Positions 1 through 8,468 of a stretch of DNA of 64,000 nucleotides are shown in pieces. Both the position numbers and the translations under genes were made by a program. The number at the start of each line of letters is the position of its first letter. Position 1 is the first letter of the stretch. Origin of the DNA: Microbacterium murale (lineage in GTDB: Bacteria; Actinomycetota; Actinomycetes; Actinomycetales; Microbacteriaceae); the NCBI RefSeq assembly GCF_030815955.1, contig NZ_JAUSXK010000001.1:2976001-3040000 (forward strand). Direction: 5' to 3'. Under the pieces are notes generated by a model. It was given only the letters and a program-made list of their open reading frames with translations, searched no databases and was not told where the DNA came from.

Positions 1-1089
1 CGTGCGCCACCGCATGAGCACATGAGCGGCCGCGGCCGGGGCGTCCTGCAGCGCGACGGTCGGGCCGAGAAAGCCCCGATGGATCGCCACTTTCTTGTCA
101 CTCGCAAGCAATCGCAGCGGTACACCGTCGCGCACCACTCTGAGGGCGGGTTCCTCACGCGCGGCGTCATCCGGGTCTGCAAGCACTCTGACCACGTCGG
201 GGAGGGGGATGCCCGCCAGACGTGCAAGTGCACTGGAGGCCGCAGCATCCCCAGCGAAGGCGAGTTCGGCGACCCAGCGTGCCGTGTCGTCGCCGTGCGT
301 GTCCTGCGCCCTGGTCGTGAGCAGCCGAAGGAGGGCGACGGCAGTCAGCGCCAGCTGCCGATCCGATCGCGCCAGTGGGCGGCCCGCTCCAATCGCCACC
401 GCGCCGAGCGTACGCTCGCCCTCAGAGACGGAGTGCGCGACGACGGCCGAACCATGAGACAGGAATGACGCCGCGGCGACGCCCGGCCTCAGCAGGGATC
501 GCTCCACGTCTGTCTGGACAGCCGGAAGCAGACCCTCGAGCGCCGGTGGATGAAACAACGCCTTCGGCGCCCGCGGGTCGAGAGGTATCCACGCCACCCA
601 GCCGCCGATCGCCTGGGCCATCAGTCGCACGACGGCGCGCAGGGGATCAGCGCCTGTCGCCGCCTGAGCCAGACGTGTGTGCGCATGCGCAGACCGCAGA
701 GCCTCGTCCTGCTGGTCGCGGCCGTTGATGCCCCAGAACGCGCGGGAGATATCGAGGAACGGGGCACCGTCGGGGACGATGAACAGCGGAACTGCCGCGT
801 TCCGACAGTGTTCGAGCAGCCCCGGTGGCGCTGCGTCCCACCCTTCTCCGAGGCCGACGCCCAGAGCGCCGACGCCCTGGTCTGCGATGCGCGCCACGTA
901 ATCGGCATCCTCGGCACGTCCGGTGAGAGGGATCCCCGTCGTCAGGAGCAGCTCACCGCCGTCGAGATATCTGCCGGGGTCGCCCAGTTCGGAGACATGC
1001 ACCCCGCTGATCTCGCGCGCGGCGTCGAACGGCATGAGCGGATGCAGCGAGGAACCGGCTGTCCGTACGAGATCCCCTAACGATGTCAT
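1..1089 (-). CDS. PucR/CdaR-type transcriptional regulator (N-terminal part, cut by window start)
   Basis: Reading the minus strand from the ATG at 1089-1087 gives an open frame of 363 codons that runs off the window. It begins MTSLGDLVRTAGSS and continues with a region typical of the PucR N-terminal domain (HVSELGDPGRYLDGGELLLT, then GVGALGVGLGEGWDAAP). The middle part looks like the GAF-like linker of this family. The C-terminal PucR helix-turn-helix would lie outside the window, so DNA binding cannot be confirmed here. It is divergent from the aminotransferase operon, 88 bp away, with an inverted repeat between them. PucR-family proteins often sense amino-acid, purine or amine catabolites, so it most likely controls that operon; this is inference. 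Confidence 0.85.
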   Translation of the reverse strand, partial: MTSLGDLVRTAGSSLHPLMPFDAAREISGVHVSELGDPGRYLDGGELLLTTGIPLTGRAEDADYVARIADQGVGALGVGLGEGWDAAPPGLLEHCRNAAVPLFIVPDGAPFLDISRAFWGINGRDQQDEALRSAHAHTRLAQAATGADPLRAVVRLMAQAIGGWVAWIPLDPRAPKALFHPPALEGLLPAVQTDVERSLLRPGVAAASFLSHGSAVVAHSVSEGERTLGAVAIGAGRPLARSDRQLALTAVALLRLLTTRAQDTHGDDTARWVAELAFAGDAAASSALARLAGIPLPDVVRVLADPDDAAREEPALRVVRDGVPLRLLASDKKVAIHRGFLGPTVALQDAPAAAAHVLMRWRT

Positions 1090-1094
1090 GTCTA

Positions 1095-1139
1095 CAGCAT
1101 GCAACATGCACAGTCAGGATCAAACACTCATGCATGCTG
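1095..1139. promoter_or_regulatory. Inverted repeat in the pucR-gabT intergenic region, candidate regulator site
   Basis: CAGCATGCA at 1095-1103 is an exact inverted copy of TGCATGCTG at 1131-1139, with 27 bp between the arms. A further ACATGCA lies at 1104-1110. It is the only striking symmetry between the two divergent genes and is AT-richer than its surroundings, so it is a good candidate binding site for the PucR-type regulator. No binding consensus is known to me for this protein. Confidence 0.45.
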
Positions 1140-1177
1140 CCCGAGGCGGCAGATGCGAGGGATCTAGTCTCGTGCCC

Positions 1178-2503
1178 ATGACTTCAGTACCGCACCTCGT
1201 CACCGAGATACCCGGCCCCCGATCCCGAGAGCTGCACGCCCAGCGCGCCCGAGCTGTCGCTTCCGGCTTCGGCGTCGCCCTGCCGGTCTTCGTCGCCGGC
1301 GCAGATGACTCGACGCTCCGGGATGTCGATGGGAACACGCTGATCGACTTCGCTTCCGGGATCGCCGTGACGAGCTTCGGAGCGGCCAATCCGCGTATCC
1401 GCGAGAATGTCGGCGAGCAGCTCGAGAAGTTCACGCACACGTGCTTCATGGTCACCGAGTACGAGGGCTTCGTACGCGTTGCGGAATGGTTGAACGCACA
1501 CACCCCCGGCGACTTCGAGAAGCGCACCGGCCTGTTCAGCACCGGAGCCGAAGCCGTCGAGAACGCCGTCAAGATCTCTCGCGCGCACACCGGTCGCCCC
1601 GGAGTGCTCGTCATCGACGAGGCGTATCACGGTCGCTCGATGCTCACGATGGCCATGACGGCGAAGGAGCACCCGTACAAGACCTCGTTCGGGCCGTTCT
1701 CCTCCGATGTCGTCCGCGGTCCGAACGCCAACCCGTTGCGCGGTGCAGGGGCCGACGAGGCTCTCGGCGAGATCGACCGGCTCATCGCCGAGCACGGCGG
1801 CGAATTCTTCGCTGCCATCGTGGTCGAACCCATCCAGGGTGAGGGCGGATTCATCGTCCCCGCTCCCGGTTTCCTCGCCGGGCTCCGTCGCATCGCCGAC
1901 GAGCACGGCATCGTCCTCGTGATCGACGAGATCCAGGCCGGTCTCGGCCGTACCGGCCGCCTCTTCGCGAGTGAGTACGACGGCGTCGCAGGAGACATCA
2001 CGCTCACCGCCAAGGCACTCGGTGGCGGACTCCCACTCAGCGCGGTGACCGGGCGGGCGGAGATCATGGATGCCGCGCACGTCGGAGGGCTCGGCGGCAC
2101 GTATGCGGGGAATCCGCTGGCGTGCGCAGCGGCGCTCGCCGTCTTCGACATCCTCGATGACCCGGATACCCTGCCCCGTGTGGCGACGATCGAAGACACG
2201 ATCCGACGCCACCTGGAACCGCTGGCTTCGGAGATCGCCACGATCGCCGAAGTGCGCGGCCGCGGCGCGATGATGGCGATCGAGTTCGCCGAGCCTGGCA
2301 CGCTCGAACCCCGCGCCGATCTCGCGCAGCGCATCTCCGCGGAGTGCCACGCCGCCGGGGTCCTCACGCTCACGTGCGGCACCCACGGCAACGTCATCCG
2401 TCTGCTTCCGCCGCTCGTGATCGATCTCGACGTCCTGGAGACCGGGCTCGAGATCCTCGCCGCAGCCGTCCGCTCCGTCGCAGCCGAGGAGGCAGCAGCA
2501 TGA
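1178..2503 (+). CDS. gabT: Class-III aminotransferase, 4-aminobutyrate/omega-amino acid transaminase
   Basis: The protein is 441 aa, a normal length for GabT-type PLP enzymes. It shows the class-III signature VLVIDEIQAGLGRTG and the PLP-binding lysine in TAKALGGGLP (about Lys279), plus FSTGAEAVENAVKISR in the substrate/cofactor region. The reaction would move an omega-amino group from 4-aminobutyrate or 5-aminovalerate to 2-oxoglutarate. The ATG at 1178 was chosen because the family homology starts right after it; an in-frame GTG at 1172 has the better spacing to GAGG at 1157-1160. The last codons overlap the next gene by ATGA, so the three genes are one operon. Exact substrate is not settled by sequence. 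Confidence 0.9.
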   Translation: MTSVPHLVTEIPGPRSRELHAQRARAVASGFGVALPVFVAGADDSTLRDVDGNTLIDFASGIAVTSFGAANPRIRENVGEQLEKFTHTCFMVTEYEGFVRVAEWLNAHTPGDFEKRTGLFSTGAEAVENAVKISRAHTGRPGVLVIDEAYHGRSMLTMAMTAKEHPYKTSFGPFSSDVVRGPNANPLRGAGADEALGEIDRLIAEHGGEFFAAIVVEPIQGEGGFIVPAPGFLAGLRRIADEHGIVLVIDEIQAGLGRTGRLFASEYDGVAGDITLTAKALGGGLPLSAVTGRAEIMDAAHVGGLGGTYAGNPLACAAALAVFDILDDPDTLPRVATIEDTIRRHLEPLASEIATIAEVRGRGAMMAIEFAEPGTLEPRADLAQRISAECHAAGVLTLTCGTHGNVIRLLPPLVIDLDVLETGLEILAAAVRSVAAEEAAA

Positions 2504-3684
2504 CCATCGTTCCCGATCTGCTTGATTTCGACGAACTCCTGAGCGACGAGGAACGCTCGACCCGTGACCGCGTTCGTGCCTTCGTCGACGAGCGCATCCG
2601 GCCGAACATAGCCGACTGGTACGACCGCGCTGTGTTCCCGACCGAACTCGTGCCTGAGCTCGCGGAGCTCGGGGTTCTGGGAATGCATCTGTCGGGATAC
2701 GGCTGCCCGGGCAGGAGCGCCGTGGAGTACGGCCTGGCAGCCCTTGAACTCGAAGCCGGCGACTCCGGTCTGCGCACTTTCGTCTCTGTGCAGGGTTCCC
2801 TTGCAATGAGCGCCATCCACAAGCACGGCAGCGAGGAGCAGAAGCAGCGCTGGCTGCCGCAGATGGCCCGCGGCGAGATCATCGGATGCTTCGGCCTCAC
2901 CGAGCCCAACTCCGGCTCCGACCCCTCGAGCATGACGACTTTCGCGCGTCGCGATGGCGACGGCTGGGTGCTCAACGGCGCCAAGCGATGGATCGGCCTC
3001 GCCTCGATCGCGCAGATCGCGATCATCTGGGCGCAGACCGACGAGGGCGTGCGCGGATTCATCGTCCCCACCGAGACCGAGGGGTTCGTCGCCACCCCGA
3101 TCGCTCCGAAGCTGTCGATGAGAGCGTCGATCCAGTGCGACATCGCGCTCACCGATGTACGCCTCCCCGCCGACGCGCTCCTCCCTGAAGCTCGCGGCCT
3201 GCGGGCACCGTTCTCCTGCCTGAACGAGGCCAGGTACGGCATCGGCTGGGGTGTGATCGGGGCCGCACGCGACAGCTACGCGACTGCCTTGTCGTACGCG
3301 AAGACGCGCGTGCAGTTCAACCAGCCGATCGCTGGATTCCAACTCACCCAGCAGAAGCTCGTCGACATGGCCGTCGAGATCGAGAAGGCACAATTGCTCG
3401 CGTTGCGGCTGGGGCGGCTGAAGGACGCGGGGAAGCTCCTGCCTCACCAGATCTCGGTGGCGAAGCTCAGCAACACCAGAGCGGCGATCGCGATCGCCCG
3501 CGAGGCGCGGACGATCCTCGGTGGCAACGGCGTATCCGGCGACTACTCACCGCTGCGTCACGCCGCGAACCTCGAGTCGGTCCGCACCTATGAGGGCACG
3601 GATGAAGTCCACACTCTTGTGCTCGGCGCGCACATCACCGGCATCTCCGCCTTCCGAGGCGCTGCGACAGAAGGAGCATCATGA
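2500..3684 (+). CDS. Acyl-CoA dehydrogenase, glutaryl-CoA dehydrogenase-like
   Basis: A 394-aa flavin enzyme of the acyl-CoA dehydrogenase family. FGLTEPNSGSDPSSM is the family FAD/substrate signature. Near the C-terminus, RTYEGTDEVHTLVLG followed by HITGISAF closely matches the glutaryl-CoA dehydrogenase pattern NTYEGTHDIHALILG, including the catalytic glutamate (about Glu365). Known GcdH enzymes oxidise and decarboxylate glutaryl-CoA to crotonyl-CoA. It is translationally coupled to the aminotransferase before it (ATGA) and to the aldehyde dehydrogenase after it (ATGA). A glutaryl-CoA step would make sense if the operon degrades 5-aminovalerate from lysine, but no CoA transferase or ligase is present here. 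Confidence 0.85.
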   Translation: MTIVPDLLDFDELLSDEERSTRDRVRAFVDERIRPNIADWYDRAVFPTELVPELAELGVLGMHLSGYGCPGRSAVEYGLAALELEAGDSGLRTFVSVQGSLAMSAIHKHGSEEQKQRWLPQMARGEIIGCFGLTEPNSGSDPSSMTTFARRDGDGWVLNGAKRWIGLASIAQIAIIWAQTDEGVRGFIVPTETEGFVATPIAPKLSMRASIQCDIALTDVRLPADALLPEARGLRAPFSCLNEARYGIGWGVIGAARDSYATALSYAKTRVQFNQPIAGFQLTQQKLVDMAVEIEKAQLLALRLGRLKDAGKLLPHQISVAKLSNTRAAIAIAREARTILGGNGVSGDYSPLRHAANLESVRTYEGTDEVHTLVLGAHITGISAFRGAATEGAS

Positions 3685-5129
3685 CCATCACCGCACTTCG
3701 CCACTTCATCGACGGTGCCTGGACCGAGGGCTCAGGAGAACCGCTCATCGATGTGAACCCCAGCCGACCGGATGACATCGTCGCCGAGGGGGCCGGTGCC
3801 TCGAACGAGGACGTGGCTCGGGCCTTCGACGCGGCCCGTGCCGCGTTCGACGGCTGGCGGCGGACTCCCGCCCGCTCCAGGGCGGCGATCCTGCTCCGCG
3901 CCGCCGACATCATCGATGCGCATCGGGACGAGTGGGGGCGGGAGCTGGCTCGAGAGGAGGGCAAGACTCTCGCCGAAGCCATCGCAGAGACGGGACACTC
4001 CGCGAACATCCTGCGCTTCCACGCCCAGGAGGCGGACCGGGCGAGCGGGAGCGTGTTCGAATCCCCGACACCGGGCGAGCGCATACTCGTCGTACGGCGG
4101 CCGGTCGGCGTGATCGGTGCTATCACACCGTTCAACTTCCCGATCTCGATCCCGGCGTGGAAGCTCGCCCCGGCGCTCGTGTGGGGGAACACGATCGTCT
4201 GGAAGGCCGCGACCTTCGTGCCTCTCCTCGCCATGCGTTTCGCCCAGGCTCTGAAGGAAGCCGGCCTCCCGAAGGGTGTGCTCAATCTCGTGAACGGTGC
4301 CGCTGCGGTCGGCGAAGCCATCGTCTCCCACCCTGACGTGGATGCTGTGACCTTCACCGGCTCGACCAAGGTCGGGCGGCTCATCGCGGCCGAGCTCGCT
4401 GCACGAGGAGTTCCGTTCCAGGGAGAGATGGGCGGGAAGAACGCCTCGCTCGTGCTGGCGGATGCTGACCTCGATGTCGCAGTGGAACAGGTCGCCATCG
4501 GCGCCTTCCGCGCGGCAGGACAGAAATGCACGGCCACATCCCGCGTGATCGTGCATCATGACGTGGCGGAAGAGTTCCTCCGCCGCCTCGCCGAGCGCAC
4601 GCAGCGCATGGACGTCGGCGACGCGCTCGCCGATGGGGTCGAGGTCGGGCCGGTCGTGGACGCCGTGGCCCGTGACCGCGTCGTTGCTGCTCTCGGACGT
4701 GCGAAGGCATACGCCACGCCCGTCTACGCGCCGGAGCCCTACCAGGATGGCGCGCTTGCCGATGGCTTCTTCGTGCCGCCGTCGATCTTCGAGCTCTCGG
4801 ATGACGCTCCCGGCGAGCTGTGGAGTGAAGAACTGTTCGGCCCCGTGGTCGGTGTTCGTCGAGTGGCGTCCGCTGCGGAGGGCATCGCCCTCGTGAACGA
4901 CAGCGAGTACGGTCTCTCGACCGCCGTCTTCACGACGAACCTCGCGCACGCGTTGGCGGCCATCGAAGACATCCGAGTGGGCGTCGTGCACATCAACTCG
5001 GCATCTGCCGGCGCAGACCTTCACGTGCCTTTCGGGGGCAGCGGGGCGAGTGCGCTCGGACCGAAGGAACAGGGTGCTGCGGCCAGAGATTTCTTCACGG
5101 AGACGGCGACGGTCTACCTGCAGGGGTGA
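3681..5129 (+). CDS. NAD(P)-dependent aldehyde dehydrogenase
   Basis: The 482-aa product carries the complete aldehyde dehydrogenase apparatus: FTGSTKVG cofactor loop, general-base Glu in GEMGGKNASLVL (about Glu249) and nucleophile Cys in AGQKCTATSR (about Cys283). The GQKCTATSR wording is more like 2-oxoglutarate-semialdehyde dehydrogenases and related enzymes than like the GQTCVCANR of typical GabD/DavD. It would oxidise the semialdehyde made by the aminotransferase encoded first in the operon, giving succinate or glutarate. It starts in an ATGA overlap. Its last 35 bp overlap the 3' end of the convergent ABC gene at 5095. Confidence 0.9.
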   Translation: MTITALRHFIDGAWTEGSGEPLIDVNPSRPDDIVAEGAGASNEDVARAFDAARAAFDGWRRTPARSRAAILLRAADIIDAHRDEWGRELAREEGKTLAEAIAETGHSANILRFHAQEADRASGSVFESPTPGERILVVRRPVGVIGAITPFNFPISIPAWKLAPALVWGNTIVWKAATFVPLLAMRFAQALKEAGLPKGVLNLVNGAAAVGEAIVSHPDVDAVTFTGSTKVGRLIAAELAARGVPFQGEMGGKNASLVLADADLDVAVEQVAIGAFRAAGQKCTATSRVIVHHDVAEEFLRRLAERTQRMDVGDALADGVEVGPVVDAVARDRVVAALGRAKAYATPVYAPEPYQDGALADGFFVPPSIFELSDDAPGELWSEELFGPVVGVRRVASAAEGIALVNDSEYGLSTAVFTTNLAHALAAIEDIRVGVVHINSASAGADLHVPFGGSGASALGPKEQGAAARDFFTETATVYLQG

Positions 5130-6774
5130 CTTCAGGATCTGCGAGGTCAATTCGCCGGGAACCGAGACGCACCTGGCGATCCGCTGCCGCGATGGTTGCG
5201 GCTCGGTGCGCGATGAGCAGGATCGCCCTGTCCTCGTCGTGACGCAGGAGTTCGAGGATCGCTTCGTCGGCCTCCGGATCGAGGGAAGCCGTGGCCTCGT
5301 CGAGCACGAGCACCCGAGGGTCTCGGAGCAGCGCACGAGCGATCGCGACGCGTGCCCGCTGACCGCCCGAGAGCCCTGTGCCGTGCTCGCCGATCGGCGT
5401 CTCCAGCCCGAGAGGCAGCGTCGATTCCACGGCGAGCAGCCCGGCGGCCGCAGCCGCACGTCGTATCGACTGCTGCGTGGCATCCGGTTGGCCCAAAGCG
5501 ATGTTGGAACGGATCGTCCCTCGCAGCAGCGGTGACGACTGCGGCACGACGGCGACGAGACGGCGCAGATCGCGATCCGCCAGTGATCGGATGTCGATTC
5601 CATCGACGCGGACCGCACCGGCATCCGGATCCCACAGGCGCAGCACCAGCCGCGCCGCAGTGGTCTTTCCTGCACCGGACGGTCCGATCAGCGCTACGGT
5701 CTCGCCGGGGCGAACGTGCATATCGAGACGGTCGAGCACAGCCGTGGTCCCGTCATAGCTGAAGCCGACGCCGTCGAACACCAGGCCCTTCTCCTCGCGG
5801 GGTTCTGCCGTCGGTGAAAGTACAGCTGTCGAAGCCGGTTCGTCGAAGGCCTCCACGATCCTCTCTGCCGAAGCGCGGAGCATTCCGGCGCCGCGGAGCA
5901 GATCGATGATCTGTGCAGCCGGCCCCAATCCGGCCACGGACACCGCGACAGCCAACGGGATGTCGGCCGGGGCGAGGTGCGCGCCCGCGAAGAGGGCGAT
6001 GCCGACCGCGCCGATGGCGGCAGCGGCGAGTGTCAGGTCGGCGATGCCGCGCTCCATCCCCACGCGAGAGGCTTCCCGTATCTGAATGCGCGCCAGCGCG
6101 CGTACCTCATCGCTGATGTGATCCATCCGCGCCTCGAGCGCATCGGCGCCGCGCAGTTCCCGCAGTCCGCGCATCGTGTCGAGGAGCTCGGAGCGGACGC
6201 GACCGGCTCCCGAAGCGAGCGCTGCACCATTGCGCGCGGCGATGCGCGCTGTGCACAACGGGACGGCGACACCGACGACCAGCAGCGGAAGCCACACCGC
6301 CAGCAACGCCGGATTGATCGCTGAAGAGACGGCGGCGCTCGCGGAGAGCACCAGTACCGCGGAGAGGGTCTGCGCCACGGTGTGGGCGTAGAGCCACTCC
6401 AAGGTCTCTATGTCCGTCACCAGCGTGGATACCAGATCCCCGGTGCGTCGCTGCCTGCGCCGTGAGGGCAGCGCACGGCGCAGCGACGTGAAGACGCGAC
6501 CTCTGAGCACGCCGATGAGACGGTAGGCGAGGTCGTGCGAAACCCAGGATTCGCGCCAGGTGGATGCGGCCACGACCACGCAGAGCAATGAGAGGACGAC
6601 GGCGAACGATGGCAGATCGTCGCCTGCGCCGGTGATGACGCGTCCGACGACGACGGCGAGGCCGAGCGTGATCGCCAGTATGGCGCCCTGCACGACGATG
6701 CTCCAGAGCACGGTTTCGATGAAGCGGCCGCGGTGCGTGGCGATCACCGGGAGCAGACGGCGGATCGCTTTCAT
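5095..6774 (-). CDS. ABC transporter, fused membrane/ATPase subunit (partner of the next gene)
   Basis: A 559-aa half transporter: six predicted membrane helices in the first 300 residues (for example IVVQGAILAITLGLAVVVG) and a complete nucleotide-binding domain with Walker A GPSGAGKTT, signature LSGGQRARVAIARA and Walker [12 protein letters not shown]. Start taken at the ATG at 6774, which overlaps the upstream stop by ATGA. The two consecutive half transporters resemble CydC/CydD and also the iron-siderophore pair IrtA/IrtB and YbtP/YbtQ. Because they follow a FecBCD-type system behind a Fur-like box, a role in siderophore or metal import is the better guess; a CydDC-type thiol/heme exporter is the alternative. 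Confidence 0.85.
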   Translation of the reverse strand: MKAIRRLLPVIATHRGRFIETVLWSIVVQGAILAITLGLAVVVGRVITGAGDDLPSFAVVLSLLCVVVAASTWRESWVSHDLAYRLIGVLRGRVFTSLRRALPSRRRQRRTGDLVSTLVTDIETLEWLYAHTVAQTLSAVLVLSASAAVSSAINPALLAVWLPLLVVGVAVPLCTARIAARNGAALASGAGRVRSELLDTMRGLRELRGADALEARMDHISDEVRALARIQIREASRVGMERGIADLTLAAAAIGAVGIALFAGAHLAPADIPLAVAVSVAGLGPAAQIIDLLRGAGMLRASAERIVEAFDEPASTAVLSPTAEPREEKGLVFDGVGFSYDGTTAVLDRLDMHVRPGETVALIGPSGAGKTTAARLVLRLWDPDAGAVRVDGIDIRSLADRDLRRLVAVVPQSSPLLRGTIRSNIALGQPDATQQSIRRAAAAAGLLAVESTLPLGLETPIGEHGTGLSGGQRARVAIARALLRDPRVLVLDEATASLDPEADEAILELLRHDEDRAILLIAHRAATIAAADRQVRLGSRRIDLADPEVTPAGRPSPSP

Positions 6775-8465
6775 CGAGCGCTCCCGATGTGGATCCGGGC
6801 ATGCGGTCGACCACGCGCAGGAGGAGGTCCGTCTCCCGACGAGGAGATGCCGCCCTGGTCGAGGGCGATCCAGCGATCGGCGTGAATGCATGCGCTCTCG
6901 CGGTGGGCGATGAGGATCGTCGTGCGTCGCGGATCGTGAGCGTCGACGCCGTCCATGACGCGCCGCTCGGTCTCGGCGTCGAGCGCAGACGTCACCTCGT
7001 CGAGGATGAGGACGGGTGCGCGGGCGACCAGGGCGCGCGCGATCGCCAGGCGCTGCCGCTGACCGCCGGACAGTTGATCGCCGTTCTCGCCGAGGACGGT
7101 GTCATATCCCTCGGGGAGGTCGCGGATGACCTGGTCGATGTCGGCCGCGACCGCCGCCTGCTGCATCTCGGCATCGCTCGCATCCTGCCGGTACAGCCGA
7201 AGATTCTCCTGCACTGACCACGCGAACAGCACCGGATCCTGGGGGACCGTCACCACGCTCCGCGCGAGGGCCGATCTCGTGCGCTGCGGCAACGGGATGC
7301 CGTCGAGCAGGATGTCGCCTTCATCCGGGTCGACCTCCCGCTCGAGCAGGCGTCCGAGCGTGCTCTTGCCTGATCCGGATGCGCCGAGGATCGCGACGGT
7401 CTCGCCCGATTCGATCTCAAGCGTGATCCCGCGGATTCCGCTGTCGGTACCCGGGTATCTGTACGTCAGATCGCGGATGGCGATCGCTGCGCCCTCCGCC
7501 GCGGGTGTGGTGACGGTGCCGTCATCGGGCACCGTCGCGTGCAGCGAGAGCAGCCGGTCGAGCCCATCGACGGCAGTGAGTCCGAGGTAGCCCGCATGCC
7601 AATGCGTGCTCAGTTCGGAGAGCGGGCGGAAGCACTCTCGCGACAGCAGCAGCACGACGATCGCTGTCGTCGCGGGGCTTCCGGTGAGTACAGCGGATGC
7701 CGCGGCGAGGACGGCGAGGACGGTCCCCAGATGCATCGCCAGCGCGCTCAGTCCGCTCTCAATCAGAGAGACGCGCATCTGCGCCATGGTCGACAGGCGC
7801 AGTGCTTCGGCCCGCTGCTCGAGTCCGGTTCCGAATCTCTCGGCGGCTCCGAACGCCCGCAGCAGCGGGATCGACTGCAGCGATTCGACGTAGTCGCCGG
7901 ACAGTCGAGCGAACGCAGCCCAGCGGGATCGTCCGTTGCGCAGCAGGCGGGCGTCCCAGAACCGTGGGACGATCACCGCCGTGGCACCGGCGACCGCGAG
8001 CACGGCCCCTGCGCCGACATCCTGAGCAGACACCAGCGCGATGATCGTCGCGGGCACCAGGAGCACCACGACGAGCTGCGGCAGGTAGCGCGTGTAGTAG
8101 GCATCGAGGCCGTCCACGCCGTCGATGACCGTCGCCGCCGTGTCTCCGGAGCGGCGCTCCGCTGCGGCGATGTCGGCTGTCCTCGCCAGCAGACGCCTGC
8201 GCAGCGCGATGCGCACTGACGCGCCGATCCGTGCCGCAAGCGGTTCGCGCAGCCAGATCACACCTGCTCTGGCGAGCGCCACGACCACGAGGACGATCAG
8301 CGCGAAACCGACGTCTCCTTCTCCACGAACCAGTGCAGCGATCACTGCCGCCGTGACGAAAGCGAACGTCACATGCAGCGCGGAGATCAGCACTCCCACG
8401 GCGGCGAGCGCCGCGATCGCGCCCGGCACCGCGCCGGCGAGCTGGAGGAGGCGTCGGTGGATCAC
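6771..8465 (-). CDS. ABC transporter, fused membrane/ATPase subunit (first of the pair)
   Basis: A 564-aa half transporter with hydrophobic helices from residue 10 (ALAAVGVLISALHVTFAFVT) to about 290, then an ATPase domain with Walker A GASGSGKST, Q-loop VPQDPVLF, signature [14 protein letters not shown] and Walker B LILDEVTSALD. Both catalytic motifs are intact, as in its partner, so this would be a heterodimer with two normal ATP sites. The ATG lies 3 bp after the stop of the binding-lipoprotein gene and the stop overlaps the next start, so it is in the middle of the five-gene operon. The C-terminus is Pro/Arg-rich (GDGPPPARGRPHARIH) without obvious function. Confidence 0.85.
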   Translation of the reverse strand: MIHRRLLQLAGAVPGAIAALAAVGVLISALHVTFAFVTAAVIAALVRGEGDVGFALIVLVVVALARAGVIWLREPLAARIGASVRIALRRRLLARTADIAAAERRSGDTAATVIDGVDGLDAYYTRYLPQLVVVLLVPATIIALVSAQDVGAGAVLAVAGATAVIVPRFWDARLLRNGRSRWAAFARLSGDYVESLQSIPLLRAFGAAERFGTGLEQRAEALRLSTMAQMRVSLIESGLSALAMHLGTVLAVLAAASAVLTGSPATTAIVVLLLSRECFRPLSELSTHWHAGYLGLTAVDGLDRLLSLHATVPDDGTVTTPAAEGAAIAIRDLTYRYPGTDSGIRGITLEIESGETVAILGASGSGKSTLGRLLEREVDPDEGDILLDGIPLPQRTRSALARSVVTVPQDPVLFAWSVQENLRLYRQDASDAEMQQAAVAADIDQVIRDLPEGYDTVLGENGDQLSGGQRQRLAIARALVARAPVLILDEVTSALDAETERRVMDGVDAHDPRRTTILIAHRESACIHADRWIALDQGGISSSGDGPPPARGRPHARIHIGSAR

Positions 8466-8468
8466 CTG

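Noticed and set aside
1184..2806. Long antisense open frame (540 codons) opposite the aminotransferase gene
   Set aside because: High-GC shadow frame: Arg/Ala-rich, no recognisable domain, fully covered by a gene with clear family motifs on the other strand.
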